Source: Homalodisca vitripennis
Taxonomy: Eukaryota > Arthropoda > Insecta > Hemiptera > Cicadellidae
DNA: 64,000 nucleotides
Reading direction: 5' to 3'
Assembly (NCBI RefSeq): GCF_021130785.1
Contig: NW_025776784.1
Location: forward strand, 1-64,000
This document shows positions 36,441-47,440 of this stretch, piece after piece. Positions within the stretch are counted from its first letter, which is position 1; every line of letters begins with the position of its first letter. The notes under the pieces were generated by a model. The model searched no databases and was not told the DNA's origin. It worked only from the letters and a program-made list of their open reading frames with translations. The translations under genes and the position numbers were made by a program.

Positions 36441-37137
36441 CTATTAAATAACATTGAAATAACGAATTTAATAATAAACATCGATCAACTGTTAACATTC
36501 TAAAACTTCCTTAATTAATAATAAACATCGCTGCTATCAGTTAAGTTATGTTCGTGTTTTTAGACATAATTCAGGAACTATTCTAATAATCTTCTGACTA
36601 TGCGAGGGTTGGCTTAATAACAAAATATATTTATAGCATACATCATAGAAATCAGTCTACGGTTGTACGACTAAAGTACACACGTTTCGTACGTGGCAAT
36701 AGTTTTCGAAATAAAGATTTCACTTCTTTGGTAAAAAATGCTGTAAAAATTGATATATCGGTAAAAATGAGACAAAAAATTCTGATAGAGAGGTTAACTC
36801 AGGGATAATTTACTGGTATGTTCACTCTGTTGCCAGGTAAACCGAATTATAATAATGAATGGCTCTCCAAAACCCGATGAAATCCTGTTTTCAATACATG
36901 AATATTGTATGAAGTGTTGGAGAGTAGATTGAGTTCCCTTATTTAGAGTGGATTGCTTATTTATAAAGCATCTGCTCCCTTTTTCTGTGGGTTTAAAATA
37001 TTAATATGCTGAGTGTTCCAAAGTTCTGTTGACCACCCAAGAAAAGGGTCTTTAGTATAGGTGGCGGTAACTTTTTATGTCAATAGCATAACAGTGACAA
37101 GTTCTAAGACAAAACACAAATGATAAGGTACATATTT

Positions 37138-37300
37138 ACGTGAAAAATGACTTTTGCAAAACAAGTACAACACGACAACAAGAAGCCAATGTTAGGAGCT
37201 GTCACCTCTACTGTCATCTCATCTGGAGAGAGTATAGCGAAGCACAGGCTCAACGTATGAAGGGTAGAACTAATACTGGTTTTACGTGAGTTGTGAGAGA
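37138..37300 (-). CDS. Candidate odorant receptor exon (TM2 region)
   Basis: Minus-strand frame with LCFAILSPDEMTVEVTAPNI, then GFLLSCCTCFAKVIFH up to a GTAAAT donor. A Asp/Glu-rich short run followed by a hydrophobic helix with an internal Lys (here FAKVIFH) is the usual TM2 layout of insect odorant receptors. The upstream end is unclear because the frame is open for 95 codons. It lies 0.7 kb upstream of the TM5-TM6-like exon, leaving too little space for the missing middle of the protein unless it is deleted. Confidence 0.32.
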
Positions 37301-37589
37301 ATATTAACTTTGTCTTGGTATTCTGTTTAGCCATCTCACTTTGGGTCTGAGTTAGTGACTCTGCCTGTGGCGGGATACATTTTATCGGCAATATTGACTT
37401 ATCTTGGTGTCAAAGCACTCCGAAAAATTAAAAAATGAGTTTCATTGTTTTCAATGTAATTTATTCTGAAATTATGTAAAACTTGAACAATTCTGACGGT
37501 TTTAAATTTATCTGAGTTTCAATATGTAGTACAATGTAGTGACACATATCAGACCATCTAAATCCAGCACAATATGTCGCTAAGAATGT

Positions 37590-37735
37590 TAATGATGGGT
37601 GGTGTCCTACAAGGACCTATACTCGGTCCGATCTTATTTTTTCTATATGTTAACTAATTAAATAAACCCATCTAAAAAAATCTATTTGTGTAAGCAGATA
37701 ACAAGACTCTCTCTGTAAGACAATGATCAAAATTT
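37590..37735 (+). pseudogene. LINE reverse transcriptase fragment
   Basis: Plus-strand GVLQGPILGPILFFLYVN at about 37,601-37,654 is the conserved RT block before the catalytic Asp pair. After a stop comes LFV-ADNKTLSV, a degraded LFADDTTL box in which the second Asp is lost. A short relic; family close to the other two LINEs of the window. Confidence 0.8.
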
Positions 37736-40700
37736 ATTAACCTGTCTCTGTTGCAAGCACCCGGAGAATTCAAAATTAAAAAAGTTTATAATAATAGGAA
37801 TAAAACGCGTGTCTTCGCCGGATTGTTATCACCAAATCCATTGTTGTTAATTGGTTCATTACTTTTACGTAACATCCCAAATATACCAACTAGTATAAAC
37901 ATAACCTTTGTTTGATCCGATTAGTAATATTCCTGGGAATGGATGTGTAGGAAGAATAGAACACAGTTTATACGTGATGGAAAACTGACGATGTGTTGAA
38001 TGGCATTAAATGTTTAATTAGAAATTTCTCAACAATATGTCATGAAGATTTATAAACACTCTCATATTCCTTTTCGACTAGGGGAGCCCAAAAAAATTAT
38101 TAGCTTTCAAGTTTCAGGCCGGGCCATTGCACATACGCATTAAACATTCATTAGAAAGTAGTTCAAAAAAATGGAGATCCTGGAAATGACCGGTCAAGAA
38201 CGTTTAGAGGTTATTTCAAACCGAGTAAAATTAGACTACTAATGTTGGAAGAGAAACTCCGTTATTTAATACGAACTCGCATGTAAACCGATAATGAAAT
38301 TATAGTCGAAGCTTTGAGAGTTGATCAAACAAAGACGCTGGATTTACAAATGAGCAAATAGAGCAAAATTGTATGGCATCTCTAAGCCGATCTTTGTCAG
38401 TTACTGTAATTTAGAATTTCCTGATGAATTAAAAAGAAACTATACGGTATAATTAAACTAAATTAATTATTATAAAACCACTGATTTGATTATTTTCAAT
38501 TCACTATTTTTAAGGTTTTTTAATTTAGGGAAAAAATTTAAATTGAAGAACTTTGGATTATATAGTAAAAATGTTTATTTGTGGTAAGAAACTAAATCCG
38601 ATAGAATGATGATTATACACTTTGTTAACAAGGCATATTCTAAATAAGGACAAATTCTATATCTATAATTTTTTTGTGCGATTTGAGCCCAATTTAAGCC
38701 GACAGTATCAATAAAAGATAGTCCGGTGACAGACAGAGTATGTAACTCAGACATAAAAGCTGAAGTTTTGGAATTTAGACCATGCCAATAATCGGCCTAG
38801 CTAATAAATCTAATTCGTTTTGGTTAGTCATGGTTGTAGGAGGCCTACTAAATTAGTGTAAACTAATGTATTAGTATAGCATCTCTCTTGTACATGCAAT
38901 GTTTTATTTTAAACACAAAAAACATCTTTAAAGGCAGATTTAAATTTTATTTTGAGCGTTACCAAATGAATTCTTATTATCACTGAAATTTATGAGGAAT
39001 AGATAATCATGTATGTAACTTGTTGGAGGTACTTAAGGTAAAAATTGGAATTCGAAATCAGAATATTGAGGTGGTAGTAATCGTTAATATATCAAGCAAT
39101 TAAAAATCATAAATACAATAACTTAACACGATATAACAGGACAAAGTGAGGTCCTTTCTTTGAATATTCACTCATTGCCCAGTCATAGCCAGGAGTGGGT
39201 TTATCCTTCATAAGCTGGGCCAGGGTTTGCTAAACTCTCTCCAGGCGAGATGGCAGCAGAGTGGACAGCTCCGAACATTCTGTTTTTGTAATTGTTTTTA
39301 CTTATTATACACATGAAAGTTTTAGGGACATCCTACAGCAAAAAGATTAATGTGCAGTAAATATCGTTTTAATGATAAGTCCCGGGAGAATGATGTTTTG
39401 TGCACCGACGTAAGAATTGTAACCATAAAATATTTCTTTATGAATTATCCTAATTATTTGCTATCATATTCGGATGTGAGTGGGACAAACCTTTCATCAA
39501 GCATATAGACCAAACAGGTCAATGAGATGTGTCATAAAACCCACGTTGATACATTTTGAGGTATGAGCTATTTTGTGTTTCATACGTTCTTATTAGGTCC
39601 GTCTTTTTATTTACTTTATTTTTTATACATTTTTTTATGGGCAAGGTAAAGGAAAGTATTGAAAATTAGAACACGCATTAAGTTATAAAAGAGTCGAAAA
39701 AACACTCTCTTGATAAAAAGTGTCCAGATGCAAAGGATAATTTTGAATTAGGTACTCATGTATAAGAAACGTATTCCTGCGAAACTTATATGACCTGTTA
39801 TATGTAAATGCAATGTTATCACACAAAATAATTTTAACTAAAAAGTTGAAATTGAAAAGTATTTCACATTTGAATTCAGTATTATCAAAAAGATATGTTT
39901 CCTTATATCGATTTTCGAATATTGTAATTGTTGTAATTGTAATATTGTACTCTTAAATAAAACCTCAATTTTTATACTAATAAACATAATTTACTATATA
40001 GTTTTATTGAATATAAAAAATAATTGGTATAAATTAGATGATGAACAAGGGATTAGCGTCATTAAGCATGTGTTTTGTAAAAATCGCTAACTCCATAGCA
40101 GAGTAGCAGTGTAATGTATCTTTAATGTGCTAATTGTAAAACCCATTTGCTGGGATTAGATTTGTTCAATCTGTGAATATTCTACAATATGCAGATTTTA
40201 GATCTAAAATTATCGCATTATTTTATCATTTATATTTCTCTTTATTTTTTATCATTATCCATTTTAATCGTAAAATTTTGTATTATTACATTTTACATCA
40301 ACAAAATAAGTATGGATACAGAAAAAAAGATTTTACAAACTCAGAACAGAATGACGTGCACCTATAGGTTATTGATTTTTGCTTTAGATATGAAGATAAA
40401 GGACTGTGCCAAATCAAGTTCTGCCAGCTAACACAATGTCTGCAGCAAACGGTTCAGGGAGAGAAGACATTTTACATCCATGACAAGGTGGTATATTCTA
40501 GACTCTTATGATAAGTACTTATATGATTGTAGAGAAATAATGTTTTGATAGAAGTAACGCGCAATCCCTTTACTTTACCAGAGGTCTTCTACATTTTAAT
40601 ATAAGCAATCCATCAATCAATCAATCATCTGTCACTGTTGTTGGCAATAATTATAATTAAATACATAGCAGAGGTCCTTTTACAATAATATACATTATAT

Positions 40701-40840
40701 ACAATAAATATATTTTAATGACAAAATAGTAAAGTAAAAGAATAAAAATTAAAACAACTGAATATATCACCTTAAAAAAGATACAACACAACGCGCACAT
40801 CCAAAAAATAACATCTTAAGGGAAATCAATTACCTCTCCA
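37736..40840. other. AT-rich interval, 3.1 kb
   Basis: No supported gene or repeat. Frames at 40.17-40.43 kb are AT-rich chance openings. A GC-richer patch at 39,170-39,280 (contains GAGATGGCAGCAGAGTGG) has no recognisable protein. Confidence 0.45.
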
Positions 40841-40885
40841 CATGACGAAGAGGATAGATTTATCTTCGAAACTTTGTGTTATGTA
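40841..40885 (+). mobile_element. Hammerhead-like motif, isolated
   Basis: TGACGAAGAGGATAG...TATCTTCGAAAC (40,843-40,872) combines a hammerhead first box (CATGACGA in place of CTGACGA), a seven-pair stem II GAGGATA/TATCTTC with a four-base loop, and the GAAAC box. Resembles the ribozyme in Penelope-like pseudo-LTRs. Flanking DNA is not recognised. Confidence 0.5.
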
Positions 40886-41503
40886 TTTTGTAAAATATAA
40901 CGATGCCAAATGTCCAAAACTGTATTATAATATAATTATTAATTAAGGCATACATGTACTTTTCTTTTGCAATAGTCTTGGAAGTCATCTTAAAAATATT
41001 CCTCCAAACATAAGCAACCTTGTTTGTTTTATTCTTAACAGAAAGCTTGCAAAGGTTTATTTTCGACTTCGATACCTGGGTCTAATGTAGAAAGCAAATT
41101 TTAAATGTACTCCAATCTTTTTGAAATGTCTTCAAAATTTGTCTTCGAACTTCTATTTATGTCCCAATAGTTTTTTAGTTTTTAATGGATTTAAAGAATG
41201 ATTTATTGTTTGCTTGTTACTAAATTTCTAGTTGCAGACGGTGTCAAATAGGCAATAAAATATTTTCATACACTTGGCATTTATTATTAACTATAAAGAT
41301 GCTGTACGAAAGTCAAATGCAATAGATGCAAATAACCATAAATAGAACACAGATAATATTCAGTTTGAAAGATAACAAATTTATAGCCTATTGTAACAGT
41401 TCATAAACCAGAACCGCGCGGTTGTAACAACCAGATAAAATAATGCGGATGACATTTATTACCTTAAATTACGAGTAAGGAGATCAGTTTTACCACAACT
41501 ATT

Positions 41504-43476
41504 ATGGAAGCTATAAGGCTTCATCTACTCTTAGTTTTGTTTGTTTATTTCAGCAACTGCCAGATATTATTTGGTCCAGTATGCACTTTTTGGACATTGC
41601 CCGTAAGTAGTTTTATAAAAACTTAATAAGTGGTTTTAAAATGTATTTATATTCTGTATTTTTCTAATATAATAATTTTTATTTATATTTAGAGTTTTAG
41701 TGTATAAATAATGACATTAATCGATCACCAATATTGAATTCTGTATTACTGTACCAACAAGGTGATCGTTAGTGAAACCACTAACCAAGGGTAACGAATG
41801 AATTTTGAAGTAGTAAATGAAAACAGAGCTTCCAACTGTTTGTTTTTCATATAATACAGAAATAAAGCTGCCACTTATATGTCTAGGGTGTCAATATTAC
41901 TACTATATAGAATGTACATATCGCCAGATAGCTCTTATAGTACAGGAGAAGAAGCTATTTTGTATTACATAATCACACCATTTGGCTTTTCATGTTATCT
42001 TTAGATAAATATTTAAATTCTAACGTGTATATTGATAATGCCAGGCCTTCAAGAACAACATAAGGGTTCTTCTTTGATAAACAGGGTTCATGCTTTAAAT
42101 AGCTCTTCATTCCACTAAAAAAAGTAAAGAAGTTCCGTCACGCGAAGTTTGAACTAAGCAGGTGGGGACCAACGACTTAAAGGTGACTTCCGAACCACCA
42201 CCAATGGCCGGATGGCACGTTATTACACACATTATTAGCATTAGTTTAGGTTTAAATGTAAATACCTGAATAGCTATAATATGCGGGAACAATGGTCCAG
42301 GGGCTGTGAGCGAATCAAGCAAAATCAGTAGAAAGTTGTCCTATAAGATAGAAATCGATTGTGAGCCGCGAGAGTTTTAGCGGAGGTCGAAATAGGAGGG
42401 CATCGAATGGGTTAAAATTACGAAACGATATTTTTTTCTAATTTCATAGTTTTCCCATCTTGACCCACTTTAAATTGATTGTTTAAGACATATTAATATA
42501 TCACTTATATAAATGACTTAAAGCTGCCACTTCAAGGGTTTGCATATAGTTCCCTAAAACTAATTTAATATAAATGATTGCTTGTATATTTTCTAAACTT
42601 TATAGTAATGGGCTACTTTCCAAGACGTCTGAGATCTGCGGAAGTCATCGCTTCCCTCGTTGGAAGGTCAGCTGACTTTTCCTCTGCCAAAAAAGTACTT
42701 TCACTATGTCAAAAATTCCCTATGTAAATATCTCTTTGGTTTTGACAGTCCTATGTTCAAACAACTGAGCTAACACCAAAATGCATTATACAATAGCGTT
42801 AAGTTTCCATATGGAAACATAATTAATAAACTATTAAATGTCAGATAATCTTATTATATTATATATATTATATATTACAAAGTATCGTTCAATAGTCGTT
42901 TCTGAAGTTCCATTGTGGCACTAGTAATGGATGCACTGGTTTTAGGCTATCGGAATTGTAATATCATCGAACTTCACCTGGTCTATGTAGAAATGGAGTT
43001 AAAAATAAAATCTCTGGACTATAGTTCAGCTCATCCTCGAGATATCGTCCTTCTCTAACGATATGCCGATCCCACGTATTATTAACGAACTTTATGTTGC
43101 CTATCTCAAGATTCATGCCAGATTTCTAATCTGTACATTAATTAGTTTTTGAAATATTGTAAGGACAAATAGACAGACAGACAGAAAGGGAAATGTCCAG
43201 TCCCTTGAGTTTCTCCAATGCTTTGCCAAAAAGTATTCTATAAGTCAAGAGTTCTTTACAGACAATCTTATTAATATATTTAGACTCTAAATTTATGAGT
43301 TAATGAGTAATTATTGATGAATTGTTCAGTGCAGACTGCCCGAGCTGCCGTGTTGTGGCTACTACCATTGTGTTGACGGCCTCTGTACCCACCCGGACTA
43401 CGTGCCTCACTTCAAATATCCTGTCCCCACAAGGAATAGAACAGACGACAAACTGCGAAGAATATTTTACTGGTAA
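41504..43476 (+). CDS. Two-exon gene for a secreted cystine-knot (ICK) peptide
   Basis: Exon 1 is 41,504-41,602 (33 codons) and exon 2 is 43,330-43,476 (48 codons and TAA). The intron has a GTAAGT donor and a TTCAG acceptor, both in phase 0. Product: 81 residues. Residues about 1-19 form a signal peptide (hydrophobic core LHLLLVLFVYF, cut probably near residue 19). Mature cysteines 27, 34, 41, 42, 47 and 52 give C-x6-C-x6-C-C-x4-C-x4-C, the inhibitor-cystine-knot spacing, with a 29-residue tail holding an N-glycosylation sequon (N69) and a dibasic pair (76-77). AATAAA lies 50 bases after the stop. ICK peptides in insects include neuropeptide-like regulators as well as venom or salivary components; nothing here decides which. 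Exon 2 is far less AT-rich than its flanks. A second acceptor (GTGCAG, five bases later) would put the exon in a frame with an early stop. A cysteine at residue 19 remains unpaired if not removed. Confidence 0.68.
42215..42322 (-). pseudogene. Odorant-receptor-like C-terminal fragment
   Basis: Minus-strand DSLTAPGPLFPHIIAIQVFT matches the odorant receptor stretch LTAGPLFPL.IETF that precedes TM7. At DNA level it lines up with the 30.15-30.30 kb exon across the block ATTACAGC..GTGTTCACCTTAAA. The upstream part of the exon (RLL..M.RAQ) is missing and a stop lies a few codons before it, so it is probably a decayed paralogue. Confidence 0.33.
42930..43240 (-). repeat. Repeat A, copy 6
   Basis: Inverted copy inside the intron of the cystine-knot gene: ATCATCGAACTTCACCTGG near 42,963, ACAGACAGACAGAAAGGG at 43,172 and CCCTTGAGTTTCTCCAATGC at 43,201. 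Confidence 0.6.
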
Positions 43477-43525
43477 AAGAAATGTTTATAGTAAATGATT
43501 ATGTTTGATACCAACTGTATGGTTT

Positions 43526-43531
43526 AATAAA
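43526..43531 (+). promoter_or_regulatory. AATAAA polyadenylation signal
   Basis: Lies 50 bases after the stop codon of the cystine-knot gene, a normal distance for a short 3' UTR, and supports exon 2 as the terminal exon. Confidence 0.55.
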
Positions 43532-44539
43532 CTGATTAAATGAGTAGAGAGAAATAGCTTAAACGTCCCTGTGGAGTCTTATTTTAAAAGTAGAGTAAAA
43601 TTAGTATCATCAAGACGCTAGAGTTGTACTGTGAGGCTGAAGCTGAAGTTAACTACCGCTATAAAGTCTTATAGCTCGACCACGTAATGTCCTTCAGGTA
43701 CATTTTAGTTATTGCTACTCTTTATAGTTTATTGTTTTTGTAAAATTGGAGACAGTAATATATGTTTTTACGCTTTTGTATTGAAAACGATATAACAAAA
43801 AGAGTTCAATTGTAATGTGTTGTAAAATTAATTTAAGTTATTAATTTTATACTATAAAATTATAATTACATTTAATCCCTTAAAATTTATTTTATTGGTG
43901 AAAATTGTATCTAATGAAATTATAAACTTAGTCAATCGTGGATCTTGATATTCAATACAGTTTGTATGATTCCAAAAAATTATTGTTCTATTTTTGTATG
44001 ATACAAAATATTGTTATACATTTCGTATTGAACAACATAATCAAATGCATCGATTTGCAATTCAATAACAGAGTTTTTGTGGTAAAAAATTAAATTTAAA
44101 TATTTAGGTTACAAAACATTAGCAGGATGAACATTTACATAACAGGTGTACATCAATCATTGCTTCAAATAACACATGTTATGTTAAAATATAAAAAAAA
44201 CTTCCATGCATATTAATTGGCAAAGTTATAGTACTAGAAAGTTCTGTAATGCTCATTATGTTTTAATGTAGCCTATCAGTTAAAAAACGAAACAGATATA
44301 TTTTGTAGGGTTAATATATTTATGAAATGTTTTTGGAAATTATATTAGAGAAATGCAGTATTTAGTTGCGGATTAAATATTTAAACCAATAAATAAAATA
44401 CAACATTTTACTGGTTTTTTAACACATTAATACTATTTTGATAATAGTTCGGCTTATGATTATTAAATAGTAAATATAAATTTCCTTGTTATTTTGTATA
44501 TTTGAACTAATATAATATATACTAACACATAATTACCCA
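43532..44539. other. AT-rich interval
   Basis: Nothing recognised. Confidence 0.5.
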
Positions 44540-45031
44540 GCAGGGATCACTTCTGGCTGGTTTATACCTACCAGTTGAACCCACCACTGGGCACAGCAAA
44601 ATCCGATGTGCCACTTCAATCTGGGCAACCTTATGGATGTCCAGTAGTGGCACATCACTAACCGCAGATGTTGAGATTCTGGGGTTCATGGGTAATTCGA
44701 TAAGTTTAGTCTACTGTGGAAGATGACTGTTGGAGTTGGTGGGGTTTGTTCCTTTACCTCAGAGGTTCTTGTTAACCTCAACAAGGGTGTGCCACCCCCT
44801 GCCTACTTTGACTGGAGAGGCTGGTTCAGAGCTGGCCTTCCCTTCTTCCGTGATGACTTTGAGATGTAGTGCCCTAATTCTTCCTCATGGATCTCGATAG
44901 GAGGCGGCACCTACTCCCTAACCTTACCCATCCTGAATACCCTGTCACTCCGGAAGCAGCGCAAAGGTTCTTACAGGACTAAGTGCAATTTATAAGCTTC
45001 TTGTCCTAAGAGAACAAAAAAAAACAAAAAA
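44540..45031 (+). mobile_element. GC-rich retroposon-like repeat with A-rich tail
   Basis: About 490 bp markedly less AT-rich than its surroundings, ending in a run of A with single C (45,017-45,031). Its first 100 bp (CACTTCTGGCTGGTTTATAC, CAACCTTATGGATGTCCAG) occur again inverted at 3.27-3.40 kb. No long reading frame. Probably the 3' end of a polyadenylated non-LTR element or a SINE; class undecided. Confidence 0.55.
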
Positions 45032-45770
45032 ATGGAATTCCGTATTTGGCAATATAATTCGATTACTACATAATAATACATTTACTACCAGAAAAATATT
45101 GTAAAACGTGAATAATCTTCGAAATAAAAAATTCCTGCTCTAAACACCTACACTGATATTGGCATATTTCTGATTTAATGTCCCAGAGTAACAAGAAAAA
45201 TTGAACAGTTTAGACTTCATAAGCTAAAATTTCATCATATAAAGTATCGTTTTACTCGTTGAACGGGAGGATATTATAACAAAGCCCCGATAGCTCAGCT
45301 CTGGACACAAACCGACTGCGTTGTTATTTGAACTGTTTCAATTTACCACTTTTGTATTCTATTCATGAGTTGTGATGTGTATTATTCTATAGTAAATGAT
45401 TCTACTAAAGCATGAGAGGGAAATTTGCACAACGATAAAAAAGCAAGTCTCAGTAACAATGTGTTTTACATTAAGAGTTAGGTACATTTAGCTAAAATAA
45501 TGTTCAAATACCCTATTCAAAAAAATACCTCCTATAATTTTGGTCCTGCATTAAACTGCATTCATTATTAGAAAAAAATAGGTATCACTAAAATCTAGTT
45601 AGATTGGTTTTTCAGTATGATCTGAACATACTCCAGGTTTTTTTATAGCTCTTCATTCAAAAATGATGTATTTGTCCATTTCATTGATGGACCCTAAAGT
45701 GGCGTAACTGTTCTGCAAGGGTATTTATTATATGACAAAGATTTAATACACTAGGTTAGGTAAGAATAAA
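45032..45770. other. AT-rich interval
   Basis: Only a tRNA-like 5' start (GCCCCGATAGCTCAG at 45,284) without the rest of a tRNA. Nothing else recognised. Confidence 0.45.
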
Positions 45771-45981
45771 AATAACAGTAGTATACTTTGGCCGTTCCTG
45801 GGACAACGCACCCGAGACCGGATCTGGGACAAACCGTGTGAGACCGAATCTGACTACCCGTACTCACACTCTTAGTCGCTCTCTAACAATTTTCTGCCCC
45901 AGATTCGGTCTCACACGGTTTGTCCCAGAACCGGTCTCGGGTGCGTTGTCCCAGGAACGGCCAAAGTATACTACTAATAAC
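45771..45981. mobile_element. Fold-back MITE, 75-bp arms, 6-bp target duplication
   Basis: Arms 45,777-45,851 and 45,901-45,975 are inverted copies over 75 bp with one mismatch, around a 49-bp spacer. The outer ends start AGTAGTATACTTTGGCCG. The hexamer AATAAC lies directly outside each arm (45,771-45,776 and 45,976-45,981), a target-site duplication. The element is GC-richer than its surroundings and non-coding. The superfamily is unknown to me. Confidence 0.85.
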
Positions 45982-46214
45982 GATCTATCGTGTATCAAGT
46001 AATGTGCCTGTGAAGTTAAGGTGTTGCCTCGGAGGTAACAGAAGCCACTTGATACATTCGTAACCCTTTGAATTACCCAGGACCACAAATTTTCGAAGTT
46101 AATTTATATATTGATCATAGTTTACTATTTAATCATTCTTAACTTCTAGGAATTTTCTCATTATTGAAAACTGAAACTCTCTTTTATGTCTACTACGACG
46201 TACGCTGTCTTCAC

Positions 46215-46697
46215 TTCTAGCAGAGAGCTTACCACAGTCACAGTCTACTGTTCAGATTACCACAGTCACAGTTTACCGTTTAGTTTACCACAGTCATAGT
46301 TAACAGTTCATTTTACCACAGTCATAGTTTACTATTAAGTTTATCACTGTCATAGTTTACAGTTCAGTTTACCACAGTCATAGTTTACTGTTCAGTTTAT
46401 CACAGTCAAGATTTACAGTTCATTTTACCACAGTCATAGTTTACTATTAAGTTTATCACTGTCATAGTTTACAGTTCAGTTTACCACAGTCATAGTTTAC
46501 TGTTCAGTTTATCGCAGTCAAGATTTACAGTTTATTTTACCACAGTCATAGTTTACAGTTCATTTTACTACAGTCATAGTTTAAAGTTCAGTTTACCACA
46601 GTCATAGTTTACTGTTCAGTTTATCACAGTCAAGATTTACAGTTCAGTTTACCACAGTCATAGTTTACTGTTCAGTTTATCACATTAATAGTTTACA
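46215..46697 (+). repeat. 28-bp minisatellite
   Basis: About 17 units of ACCACAGTCATAGTTTACTG plus TTCAGTTT, with alternating variants (TATCACAGTCAAGATTTACA) that form a higher-order block of about four units. The array is cut by LINE 2; remnants continue at 49,222-49,270 and 50,098-50,150. Confidence 0.93.
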
Positions 46698-46745
46698 GAC
46701 GTGCTGCCGACAGTTGTACGGTAGCACATCCCCCCGGAGACTGCA

Positions 46746-47440
46746 GTGGCAGATCCTGGACATCTAGATAGCCCACCTGATACTGTAAAGATTCTTCATA
46801 AAAATGTTCGGGGTTTAAAAAACAAGATTGATAATTTTAAACTTTTTATTGACGCCGAAAATGTAGACATAATTTGTTTATCTGAACACCACCTGAGAGA
46901 TTTTGAGTTTGAGGTTTTGTCACTGCATGGTTACACTAATGTTACAGCTTTCTGTAGGACAATTTACCAAAAGGGAGGTGATTGCATCTTTAGTAAAACT
47001 TCAATAAAATACAATGTTTTAGATGTCTCCCGATTTTGTCAGGAGGGTAGGTGTGAGCTTGCGGCAGCGATCTTTCAGTTCAGACAGTTTCCTCTTCTTG
47101 TTGTTACCGCTTATAAAACGAAACCTTTTTCAGTGTCAGCGTTCAGTCAGAACATGAGATGTTTTATGAATGTTTATCCGATTGCCTTCACAATATTACA
47201 AATCCAGCAGTTAGAACTGTAGTTGTGGGTTATTTCAATGTTAATCTCTCTGTTCCTGACATAAAAGTAGATAACCGTTTTATCCATGATGGCATCTCAC
47301 GATTTAAGCAATAAAGTAACTTCATTTACGCGGGAATTTAAAAACTCCTGATCCCTAATCGATCACGTATATACTGATCTTTCTGAAGACATTTTCAGTT
47401 GCTCTGTCGTGATAAATGCCTTGTCCGATCACCATGCACA
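46746..47440 (+). pseudogene. LINE 2: endonuclease domain, frameshifted
   Basis: Starts VKILHKNVRGLKNKIDNFKL, then IICLSEHHLRD (catalytic Glu box), VVTAYKTKPFSV, a broken GDFN box read as VVGYFNVNL (Asp replaced by Tyr), SLIDHVYTDLSED and, in the next frame, LSDHHAQ (final Ser-Asp-His box). This is the apurinic-type endonuclease that nicks the target in target-primed reverse transcription. The frame breaks near 47,200 and the GDFN substitution make it inactive. Confidence 0.88.

Larger units (their letters stand above)
41603..43329 (+). other. Intron of the cystine-knot gene
   Basis: 1,727 bp from GTAAGT to TTGTTCAG. It contains an odorant-receptor-like minus-strand fragment at 42.2 kb and an inverted repeat A copy at 42.93-43.24 kb. 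Confidence 0.6.

Noticed and set aside
39170..39290. Another LINE C-terminus (LSPGEMAAEW compared with LSLGDAAAEA)
   Set aside because: Similarity is limited to a few residues and the upstream conserved blocks are missing.
45284..45310. tRNA gene start (GCCCCGATAGCTCAG)
   Set aside because: No anticodon arm, B box or 3' acceptor follows; probably chance.
45864..46088. 74-codon minus-strand frame
   Set aside because: Runs through the fold-back MITE arm; not a gene.
46698..46745. Promoter of LINE 2
   Set aside because: The leader before the endonuclease is too short and has no clear initiator; the boundary with the minisatellite is only approximate.
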